Shown here one piece after another: positions 33,412 through 39,839 of a stretch of DNA of 45,863 bases; position 1 is the first letter of the stretch, and every line of letters starts with the position of its first letter. The DNA is taken from assembly GCA_904420045.1 (NCBI GenBank), contig CAJFTY010000021.1:1-45863 (forward strand), given 5' to 3'. Source of the stretch: Candidatus Metaruminococcus caecorum. GTDB taxonomy: Bacteria > Bacillota > Clostridia > Oscillospirales > Ruminococcaceae. A program made the translations under genes and the position numbers. The notes under the pieces were generated by a model. The model made no database searches. It was not told the DNA's origin and saw only the letters and a program-made list of their open reading frames with translations.

Positions 33412-33505
33412 TCAGTTCTTTACCAAAAACTGCTGTACCTTAACGGCTGTCTCTCTTTTATCCGTCGTCCCGTCCGGGAATCATTGTAATATTGATATGC
33501 GGCAT
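33412..33505 (-). pseudogene. frameshifted, truncated 4-oxalocrotonate tautomerase-like gene
   Basis: A start codon with AAGGTGG upstream opens MPHINITMIPGRDDG, the typical start of a small tautomerase with the catalytic Pro after Met. A stop follows, but the overlapping frame continues the family pattern (DKRETAVKVQQFLVKN) and then stops as well. A full gene would have about 62 codons; less than half is present. It therefore carries a frameshift and a deletion. It lies between the acetyltransferase and aldo/keto reductase genes. Confidence 0.7.
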
Positions 33506-33518
33506 CACGCCACCTTCT

Positions 33519-34118
33519 TTATTTCTCGTCAGACAACATCTTTTTTACAGTGCAGGGATTCCCGCTGGCAACAACATTGGCGGGAATGGATTTTGTGACC
33601 ACGCTTCCCGCGCCGATCACAGTATTATCTCCAATAGTGACACCCGGCAGAAGAATCGCCCCGCCGCCAATCCAAACATTGTTTCCAATCGCTACGGGAG
33701 CGGTTTGCGTGCGGATTACCTGTTTGCCGCTTTTATCTGTGTCGATACGCTCGGCCGCCACAATTGGGTGGACGGCAGTATATATTTTCACATCGGGGCC
33801 TATCAAAGCATTGTCACCGATTGTGATTCTGCCTGTATCTAAAAGGGTGCAATTCATATTGACAAGGCTGCCTGAGCCGAGGAAAATATTGCATCCGTAA
33901 TCTACCCAAATCGGCTGATTGACACGGGCATTTTCGCCGCAAAAGCCAAGCAGCGACCGAAGTATTTGATTTCTCAACTCCATATTTTCAGCGGGCAGAT
34001 TGTTATAAACCCGCATAAGGTCTTTTGCATTGCTGCTCAGCCGGCGAAGCTCCAAATCCCTTGTATCATAGAATTCGCCGCAGAGCATTTTTTCTTTTTC
34101 CGTTATACATCTGTCCAT
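33519..34118 (-). CDS. sugar O-acetyltransferase (maltose/galactoside type)
   Basis: 199 residues. The start ITEKEKMLCGEFYDTRDLEL and the hexapeptide repeats (ITIGDNALIGPDVKI, VAIGNNVWIGGGAILLPGV, TIGDNTVIGAGSVVTKS) show the family; the catalytic His is in TAVHPIV. It begins 4 bp after the flavodoxin stop with only a weak ribosome site, so it probably relies on coupling. It shares the fold and start of the gene at 8.4 kb but is clearly diverged. The acceptor is unknown. Confidence 0.93.
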   Translation of the reverse strand: MDRCITEKEKMLCGEFYDTRDLELRRLSSNAKDLMRVYNNLPAENMELRNQILRSLLGFCGENARVNQPIWVDYGCNIFLGSGSLVNMNCTLLDTGRITIGDNALIGPDVKIYTAVHPIVAAERIDTDKSGKQVIRTQTAPVAIGNNVWIGGGAILLPGVTIGDNTVIGAGSVVTKSIPANVVASGNPCTVKKMLSDEK

Positions 34119-34122
34119 TTGT

Positions 34123-34590
34123 TTAAAGACCTTTTACCCAATCTTCCAACTCCCGATTTGAAATACGGTTCAGCATTTTGCCTTTCTCCCAGTTTGCAGT
34201 TGGGCAGAGCGTTTTCAGCACTTCTACTGTTTTCCCCATTCCGCTGCCGCCGGAAGTAGCAAAGGGAACAATCGTCTTACCCGAAAAGTCGTAGCTTTCC
34301 ACAAAGGTATTGATAATGGTGGGGGCAACATACCACCAAATCGGAAAACCGATAAACACGATATCATAGTCACCCATATTCAATACTTTTTCCGCAATTT
34401 CAGGACGAGAGTTAGGATTGCTCATCTCAAGCGAACTGCGGCTTTTTTTGTTCGTCCAGTCAAGGTCGGCACGAGTATAGGGGATGGCAGGCTTAATTTC
34501 AAAGAGATCGGCAACGGCCGCCTTAGCCAAATGTTCTGCGGCCCTCTTGGTGATACCGCTTGCCGAAAAGTATGCAACTAATTTTTTCAT
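34123..34590 (-). CDS. flavodoxin (cytoplasmic)
   Basis: 155 residues from the ATG preceded by GGAGG; six upstream codons in frame are not used. The FMN phosphate loop is VAYFSASGITKRAAEHLAKA. Later motifs DIVFIGFPIWWYVAP and IVPFATSGGSGMGKTVEVL are those of the short flavodoxin group. No signal peptide, so it is cytoplasmic. It transfers electrons through FMN. A lipoprotein flavodoxin lies one gene upstream in the same direction. Confidence 0.92.
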   Translation of the reverse strand: MKKLVAYFSASGITKRAAEHLAKAAVADLFEIKPAIPYTRADLDWTNKKSRSSLEMSNPNSRPEIAEKVLNMGDYDIVFIGFPIWWYVAPTIINTFVESYDFSGKTIVPFATSGGSGMGKTVEVLKTLCPTANWEKGKMLNRISNRELEDWVKGL

Positions 34591-34643
34591 CTTATTTTTC
34601 CTCCGCAATCAATTTGTATGAATGTTGTTACTGCTCAGCCTGT

Positions 34644-34659
34644 GTCAGAATTTTCTGAC
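34644..34659. promoter_or_regulatory. palindrome gtcagaa-tt-ttctgac, candidate operator
   Basis: A perfect 7-bp inverted repeat with a 2-bp centre lies about 55 bp upstream of the flavodoxin start; further gtcag/ctgac copies lie just beside it. The gap of about 145 bp between the two flavodoxin genes has no gene. It may be a binding site for the MerR or LysR protein of this cluster. Confidence 0.35.
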
Positions 34660-34735
34660 TGACTGCAAACCGTCAGAGAGAAATTAAGGGACAGCGATAA
34701 AAACAGAGATATCATGTTTTTCAGAAAATGGACCC

Positions 34736-35431
34736 CTATTTCGCAAGTCCTATGTCATTTAACCATTCGCTGACCTCCTTGTCGGGATTGGACGATGAAC
34801 CGCTGCCAATATGAAGTCCCTCTGTTACAGCTGCGTTTGGTTCGAGGGATTTCACCTCATTTACTGTGTTAGAAAGTCCGCTGCCGCCGCTGGTGCAGAA
34901 CAGGGCAACCGTTTTGCCGGACAGGTCGTAAGTGTCAAAAAATGTATAGAGAATCATCGGCATATCGCCCCACCAGTTGGGAAAGCCTACATAGATGACA
35001 TCATACTGTTCCATTCTTTCAATTCTACCGGAAATAGCAGGACGAGCATTGTTTCGCTGTTCCTTCTGCGCCAAATCCACAACAGAATCATAATCGTCGC
35101 TGTACGATGTGGCAGGTACGATTTCAAAAATGTCGGAATCCGTTTGGCGCTGAATCGACTTGGCGACATGTTCGGTGTTGCCTGACCAAGAGAAATAAAC
35201 GACTAATGATTTTGATTCTGTTTCGGTGGGGGTGAAAGAAGCGTTTTGTTCACTCGATTCGGCAGGTCCGGATGAATCGTTTTGAATATTGGATTCTTCT
35301 GCGGATGTGGAGCCTGGGGTGTTTGACTGCTGCGATGCAGGGGAAGACCCCTCGTTCGTTGTGTTGTTGCTGCAAGCTGCAAAAGAGAACAGCAGAGCCA
35401 ATGCCGTTAAAATCTCAATTAATTTTTTCAT
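34736..35431 (-). CDS. membrane-anchored flavodoxin lipoprotein
   Basis: 231 residues. A lipoprotein signal ends ALLFSFAAC (lipid Cys20). A Ser/Thr/Asn-rich linker runs to about residue 70. Then a full flavodoxin domain follows: SLVVYFSWSGNTEHVAKSI, YDVIYVGFPNWWGDMPMIL, LFCTSGGSGLSNTVNEVK. The FMN protein would therefore be held on the outer face of the membrane. Outside the cell it would need an electron source such as the DUF4405 cytochrome-like protein. It starts 17 bp after the MerR gene. Confidence 0.92.
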   Translation of the reverse strand: MKKLIEILTALALLFSFAACSNNTTNEGSSPASQQSNTPGSTSAEESNIQNDSSGPAESSEQNASFTPTETESKSLVVYFSWSGNTEHVAKSIQRQTDSDIFEIVPATSYSDDYDSVVDLAQKEQRNNARPAISGRIERMEQYDVIYVGFPNWWGDMPMILYTFFDTYDLSGKTVALFCTSGGSGLSNTVNEVKSLEPNAAVTEGLHIGSGSSSNPDKEVSEWLNDIGLAK

Positions 35432-35447
35432 TTTGAAATTCTCCTTT

Positions 35448-35804
35448 TCATTTATTTTTATTCTGCAATTTCATTTCAAACCGCAGATAATCCAGCCGAT
35501 CTAATTGCCGTTCCTTAAAATGAATTTCATCAAGCGTTGCATTTCTTTTTGTATCCAGCATTTTAAGCCGCTCATCTTCACTGGATGTACCTTGTAAAAG
35601 CAGTTTCATATACCGTTCCACCTCGGCATTTGTAAATCCAATGTCGTGAAGTGTCATAATGGTGCTTAAACGCTCGATGTCGCTGTCGTCATAACGCCAC
35701 GAGCCCATTACCTTTTTCATCTCACCGCATAGTCCCCAGCGTTCATACTCCTGCAATATCTTGACAGGAATGTTATAGGTTTCGCTTGCCTCAAAAATTG
35801 TCAT
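35448..35804 (-). CDS. MerR family regulator of the redox cluster
   Basis: 118 residues from the ATG behind AAAGGAG. The MerR DNA-binding part is present (YNIPVKILQEYERWGLCGEM, then SWRYDDSDIERLSTIMTLHD) with the usual coiled-coil tail (DEIHFKERQLDRLDYLRFEM). No cysteine cluster for metals is seen. It directly precedes the lipoprotein flavodoxin and probably controls the operon downstream. Confidence 0.9.
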   Translation of the reverse strand: MTIFEASETYNIPVKILQEYERWGLCGEMKKVMGSWRYDDSDIERLSTIMTLHDIGFTNAEVERYMKLLLQGTSSEDERLKMLDTKRNATLDEIHFKERQLDRLDYLRFEMKLQNKNK

Positions 35805-35835
35805 TTTAACTCCTTTCTGGGTAAACAACAAAAAT

Positions 35836-35862
35836 AAAGGTGCTCCGTTTTGGAACACCTTT
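35836..35862. promoter_or_regulatory. palindrome at the MerR transcript start / LysR end
   Basis: Inverted repeat aaaggtg/caccttt with a partly paired inside (27 nt, one mismatch). It could be the LysR gene's terminator, since T-rich sequence follows on the minus strand. It also overlaps the expected transcript start of the MerR promoter, where an operator would sit. Confidence 0.5.
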
Positions 35863-35891
35863 ATTATAAATCTGGTTATTTGAAATGTCTA
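35863..35891 (-). promoter_or_regulatory. promoter of the MerR-flavodoxin operon
   Basis: On the minus strand TAGACA (35886-35891), a 17-bp spacer and a perfect TATAAT (35863-35868). The -35 lies a few bases after the LysR stop. MerR-controlled promoters usually have 19-20 bp spacers; this one is normal, so control may be by repression. Confidence 0.65.
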
Positions 35892-35895
35892 ATAC

Positions 35896-36786
35896 TTATA
35901 GTTTATCAAAAGATATGCTTTTTAAGTATTGTGTTGCGAATTCTATAAAGGCAGAGGTTGTGGCAGAAAATATCTGTTCTTTTTTCCACGCCAAAGCGGT
36001 ATCGCTTTCCAACACTGGAGACAACGGTATGAAACGAAGTCCTTTATAATTACAGTTTAAACGAATACCAATAACCGCTCCAACATTGCTTTGCGCCAGC
36101 ATTGCTTCATTATAAAGCAGGTTGCCCTTTGCAATAATATTAATCTGTGTTGCATATTCTCCGAACCACTTTCCTATGCTGCTTTCTGTAAATTCTCCCA
36201 CAGCGGAAATTAAAGGCATATTTGTTAAGTCCTGTGGTTTAATAAATTCCTTTTCTGCCAAATGAGAATCTTCCCTCACGAATGCGCCCCATTGCTCTTT
36301 GATTGGCATATTGACAAAGTTGTACTTACGTATATCAATCGGTTCGGACATTAACCCGATGTCCAATAACCCTCTTTCAATATAATCGCGGATATTACCG
36401 GCATTTCCGCTATAAAATTCATAGCAGACAAAAGGGTGCTTTTTCCGAAACTCTGCGATACAGTTTGTCAAATACCTTGTAGATAAAAATTCACCGCTGC
36501 CGATTGAAATTGTTCCGGAGAGCGCTTCCTCTTTTTGCATAAAATCCCGTTTTGTTTTATCGGCTAAAGATAAAATTTCCTGCGCACGGCGTTTTAATAT
36601 CATTCCGTCCTCGGTTAAAACAATATTGTGATTGCTGCGGACAAAAAGCTTAACTCCAAGCTCCTGTTCCAAGTCGGCAATTTGTCGTGATAGTGTTGGC
36701 TGTGTCAAGTGAAGCTGCCTGGCTGCTTTTGTAAAGTTTTCTTCTCTTGCAACTGCCAAAAAATAATTTAATACTCGCAGTTCCAT
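35896..36786 (-). CDS. LysR family transcriptional regulator
   Basis: 296 residues from the ATG behind GAGGTGA. The N-terminal winged helix-turn-helix is standard (MELRVLNYFLAVAREENFTK, then LTQPTLSRQIADLEQELG). The effector domain starts SGTISIGSGEFLSTRYL. LysR proteins usually activate a neighbouring operon when a small molecule binds; the redox cluster follows on the same strand. Its own promoter and a candidate self-control site lie upstream. Confidence 0.93.
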   Translation of the reverse strand: MELRVLNYFLAVAREENFTKAARQLHLTQPTLSRQIADLEQELGVKLFVRSNHNIVLTEDGMILKRRAQEILSLADKTKRDFMQKEEALSGTISIGSGEFLSTRYLTNCIAEFRKKHPFVCYEFYSGNAGNIRDYIERGLLDIGLMSEPIDIRKYNFVNMPIKEQWGAFVREDSHLAEKEFIKPQDLTNMPLISAVGEFTESSIGKWFGEYATQINIIAKGNLLYNEAMLAQSNVGAVIGIRLNCNYKGLRFIPLSPVLESDTALAWKKEQIFSATTSAFIEFATQYLKSISFDKL

Positions 36787-36803
36787 CTGCTCACCTCGAA
36801 TTG

Positions 36804-36853
36804 AATATATCATAATTCTCAGCGAGATTCAACATATCGAAAAGATAGATATG
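36804..36853 (-). promoter_or_regulatory. LysR promoter and candidate operator
   Basis: On the minus strand TTGAAT (36827-36832), a 17-bp spacer and TATATT (36804-36809). Directly upstream of the -35 lies an inverted repeat catatc-N9-gatatg (36833-36853), placed as a LysR self-control site would be. Confidence 0.6.
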
Positions 36854-36868
36854 CTTTTTCAGAATATT

Positions 36869-37227
36869 CACTTTGGTCTGCTACAGGGAAGCAGATCAAA
36901 GTGAAGTGCAGCGATGGCGCTTTCTAATTCGGAAGCATACTCTAAAGCCGTTACCAACCAGGTGTCCCCTATCACGGATAATGTTTCTCTGCTCTTGTTC
37001 CTACCCAACTTTGAACATGCCGTTCCTTTGGTGGACGAAATGCAAGCCCTAGGGGAGAATACAGATTTCCGTAAACAATTTTTCCATGACCTGAAGAACC
37101 AGCGAGCAGCGTGGATTTCTGTGATACAAGAACGACATGCGCAGGCTGGGTTGTCGTCATGCTTAGAAAAGTATCCTGTGACGGGGCGTTTGTAAGCATA
37201 TAAAGCCACCTAGCTGTTATATAGAAA
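36869..37227. other. chromosomal flank next to the tRNA-Trp scar, no sure gene
   Basis: The stretch starts with a 14-bp inverted repeat (cactttggtctgct / agcagatcaaagtg, one G-U pair). Behind it a 93-codon frame is open on the plus strand (36914-37195, containing NVSLLLFLPNFEHAVPLVDE) and a 113-codon frame on the minus strand. Neither has a ribosome site or a family that I recognise. It may be a decayed gene. By the logic of the scar, this is native chromosome downstream of tRNA-Trp. Confidence 0.3.
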
Positions 37228-37259
37228 AATCCTCATCTTCCTTGCAAAAGATGAGGATT
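37228..37259 (-). terminator. native terminator of tRNA-Trp
   Basis: A 12-bp perfect stem (aatcctcatctt / aagatgaggatt) with an 8-nt loop. On the minus strand it is followed by a T-rich run. It lies 18 bp after the CCA end of the tRNA fragment, as a tRNA terminator should. Confidence 0.8.
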
Positions 37260-37276
37260 AGGGCGGCTTTCGCCGC

Positions 37277-37321
37277 TGGCAGGGGCAGAAGGACTTGAAC
37301 CCTCGGCACGCGGTTTTGGAG
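37277..37321 (-). pseudogene. 3' fragment of tRNA-Trp(CCA), attachment-site scar
   Basis: On the minus strand the 45 nt from CTCCAAA to the final CCA are the 3' part of a tRNA: anticodon loop CTCCAAA with anticodon CCA (Trp), stem ACCGC, T arm GAGGG-TTCAAGT-CCTTC (five pairs, one G-U), acceptor strand TGCCCCT, then G and CCA. It matches the Bacillus tRNA-Trp end (TGCCCCTGCCA) very well. The 5' half (acceptor 5' strand, D arm, anticodon 5' strand) is absent. Such anticodon-loop-to-CCA fragments are what a tyrosine integrase leaves at the far end of an inserted element. Confidence 0.85.
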
Positions 37322-37572
37322 TGGATGAGGAACAATGCAAGCAGGCATAAGCAATGGCATCGTTGCGCAGTGTATATCGATTTTTGCACAGAATCGCATA
37401 CCGTTTGATGCTTTATTGATGCTATTGAAAATTTGCAATTTGAACTTGTAGGCTCATACTTTTCTTTTCTACTGGTATTTTTATTTTGGAATGATACGGA
37501 TTCAAGTCAGAATCCGCGCCACAGTAGACAATTGGCTGATTGTTTATGTTTTTAAAATCCGCCGGATAATTA
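37322..37572. other. element left end, no gene seen
   Basis: The stretch lies between the attachment scar and the Wadjet promoter. It is AT-rich and holds a near-tandem repeat of ttgatgct (about 37398-37420), which could be integrase arm sites. Open frames here do not look like real proteins. Confidence 0.4.
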
Positions 37573-37601
37573 TTGATGAATTGTCTGCTTTCGGCTATAA
37601 T
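37573..37601 (+). promoter_or_regulatory. promoter of the Wadjet operon
   Basis: TTGATG (37573-37578), a 17-bp spacer and a perfect TATAAT (37596-37601). The transcript would have a leader of about 210 nt before jetA. That leader is open in the jetA frame for 59 codons but has no ribosome site. Confidence 0.65.
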
Positions 37602-37815
37602 TATAGTTGGTTAAAGTTACCTGAAATATGCGCATTGGATGATTTCCTATCTTTCCCTGCATGGCGAAGCAATTTGGAGCATTGGACAGAAAGAATTTCA
37701 TTGTGCCGATTTGGATAATATAACGGCGCTTTTCCGAAAAGCAGGAGATATGCCTGCTGATTTTGCCGGATCACTAAAATTCCAACATGGCAATACCATT
37801 CGGGGGGGATTATCT

Positions 37816-39213
37816 ATGAAACTGTTTGAAGTAGTTCCCAGCGAACTCTTTTCCGTATTGGCTTCACCAAATCGAATATTATACGCAGATGCTCTTGAGG
37901 TTTTATACAATGCCTATAGAGAAAATCTGAAAATTCCGGAAGAAACATTCTATTCTATGCTACGGGCAAAAATGGAGCGACAGCTGGCTGAAGCTACGTT
38001 TGATGGAGAAGATATTGACGAAGAAGAATTGCGGGATATCTCCGGGCGAGCTAGATTCCTTATTCGAAAGCTCTGCAATAAGGGGTGGTTTGAAAAAGAA
38101 CGCGGCGATGATTTTGACGAGTACATTACTGTTCCGGGATATAGCAGCCGATTGCTGGAGCTTTTTCATCAGTTGCGGGATGACAGTCCCGTACGGGGGT
38201 ATTCCTATGTGTTTGGCACCTACTCTGCGCTGAAAGTGGCTTCAGAAGGTGCTACTGTTTATGACAAAATGGCAGCGGTATACAGCGCTTACGAAAATAC
38301 CCAGTCCCTTATTAAGTTGCTGCAGATGGTTTATCACAATGTGAAACACTTTTTTCAGATCCAGGTTGAGATGCAAGAGGTTAATGCAGTGCTCGCCTCC
38401 CATTTTGATGACTTCGGCCAAAAAGTTGTAGAAGCCTATATTCGGCCCCTGAAAATCAAAGATTCCGTTCCCAAATATCGTGTTCCCATCCAAGCTATAT
38501 TAAACAGCTGGCTGGAAGATGATGATACATTGATGGCCATGGCCAACGCCGCATTGCAGGATAAACGTGAATCCACCCTGGAAGCCTGCCGAGGCGATCT
38601 GTTGCAAAAGATCTTTTGGGTAAAAGAACGCTATGATTGTATTGAAAATGACTATCTGGATGAAATCGACCAGCAGGTTCGCCGTTACACCCGGGCAACA
38701 ACACAAAAAATAGAAAACCTTACCAACCGGGATCACAACGTTCGCGGTAACTTGAATTATTTACTTACAGCTTTGTCAAGAAACCGGCGTGCTTCGGATC
38801 TTGTGGAAAAAATTCAGCCTGCATTCCAGCTGTGTGAGCAGTCGTTCTTGTCTGACAAAAGCCTTTGGTATCGCAAACGGCCGGGAAAGCGCACGAAAGC
38901 AGATCCTGTTCTGATTCAAGACGAACCAATCGATTCCGAAATAACCAAGCAGGCGGAATTACTGCTGCATTCCGAATATGGCAGAACAGCCGTTGCTGCT
39001 TACATTGAAAAATGGTTGGGCGAATCGGGGATTTGTTATTCGAAAGATTTACGGTTGGAGGATGACAAAGCCTATATTATGAGTTTGCTGACGGTACTGC
39101 TCAGTAGTGATGCGTCTGCGGCTCACGCCGTAAAAGAATTAGGCGGGACATTCTCTGAAAACGGTTATTCTATTCCGCAGCTGCAAATCACACGTAAGGA
39201 GGGGAAACGATGA
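37816..39213 (+). CDS. jetA: Wadjet protein JetA (kleisin subunit, MksF-like)
   Basis: 465 residues from the ATG behind a G-rich ribosome site, beginning MKLFEVVPSELFSVLASPNR, the typical opening of the JetA family (DUF5716-like). The frame is open 59 codons further upstream, but nothing there looks like the family. The N-terminal third has winged-helix features (DISGRARFLIRKLCNKGWFE); the middle is helical. JetA is the kleisin that joins the heads of the JetC SMC dimer and binds JetB. jetB starts inside its stop (ATGA). The system senses and cleaves small circular DNA. Confidence 0.88.
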   Translation: MKLFEVVPSELFSVLASPNRILYADALEVLYNAYRENLKIPEETFYSMLRAKMERQLAEATFDGEDIDEEELRDISGRARFLIRKLCNKGWFEKERGDDFDEYITVPGYSSRLLELFHQLRDDSPVRGYSYVFGTYSALKVASEGATVYDKMAAVYSAYENTQSLIKLLQMVYHNVKHFFQIQVEMQEVNAVLASHFDDFGQKVVEAYIRPLKIKDSVPKYRVPIQAILNSWLEDDDTLMAMANAALQDKRESTLEACRGDLLQKIFWVKERYDCIENDYLDEIDQQVRRYTRATTQKIENLTNRDHNVRGNLNYLLTALSRNRRASDLVEKIQPAFQLCEQSFLSDKSLWYRKRPGKRTKADPVLIQDEPIDSEITKQAELLLHSEYGRTAVAAYIEKWLGESGICYSKDLRLEDDKAYIMSLLTVLLSSDASAAHAVKELGGTFSENGYSIPQLQITRKEGKR

Positions 39214-39839
39214 ATTTTGAGTGGATCAGCGGGGCTTCACAAAAAGAATTGGAGCAGTTTAAGGCGGTCTGCAATCAGTTGCTCAGCCGAACCTTTGTCG
39301 TGCGTACAATGGTTCATCCCGACAAAGGACGCGTAAACAATCCGGATTATACATTTCTTTCCAGCCATTATGAAGAAGTGCGGGAGTATTTGTCTCTTTT
39401 GGATTGGGATCTGCGGAAAGATGATTTTAATGGGTATTTCTATGTGCTGAATACAGATGAAGTGAACCGTTGTAATTTAGGCAAAAAGGAAACGGCTATA
39501 CTGTTGGCGATCCGTATGATCTATGATGAAAACCAGGAGCGTGTCGGCCTGGAGCATGATGTGATCTGTACAGTGCGTGATGTGCTGGAAAAAGTAGTGA
39601 CCGACTATGCCATACTTCCCTCCAAACCGAACATGGATGAAATAAAGCGCTCATTGACACTTTTGGACAATCACTGTATTATCCAACGGATCGATGGAAA
39701 GTACAACCAGACCGGCTGTAAATTTGCTATTCTTCCCACGATTTTAACTGCTGTTTCTAGCGAGAAATTGAGCGCCACTGTCGCTGTATTGCGGAAGGAG
39801 GACGAGGATGAAGAAGCTGAAGAAGATCCTGCTGATTAA
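39210..39839 (+). CDS. jetB: Wadjet protein JetB (KITE subunit, MksE-like)
   Basis: 209 residues. It has two winged-helix-type parts: LLSRTFVVRTMVHPDKGR with LDWDLRKDDFNGYFYVLNTD, and KETAILLAIRMIYDENQE with SLTLLDNHCIIQRIDGKYN. The tail is very acidic. The size, position and fold fit the MksE/KITE subunit that binds the JetA kleisin. The sequence resembles what I recall as DUF6063, the JetB of a Firmicutes Wadjet subtype. It overlaps jetA by 4 bp and jetC by 32 bp. Confidence 0.85.
   Translation: MNFEWISGASQKELEQFKAVCNQLLSRTFVVRTMVHPDKGRVNNPDYTFLSSHYEEVREYLSLLDWDLRKDDFNGYFYVLNTDEVNRCNLGKKETAILLAIRMIYDENQERVGLEHDVICTVRDVLEKVVTDYAILPSKPNMDEIKRSLTLLDNHCIIQRIDGKYNQTGCKFAILPTILTAVSSEKLSATVAVLRKEDEDEEAEEDPAD

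Noticed and set aside
37277-37345. Full tRNA gene
   Set aside because: Only the 3' half fits; no D arm or 5' acceptor strand is present on the 5' side.
37217-37438. 73-codon minus frame across the tRNA fragment
   Set aside because: It translates the tRNA-Trp scar and the native terminator, so it is not a gene.
37491-37718. 75-codon plus frame before jetA
   Set aside because: It spans the promoter boxes and has no ribosome site.
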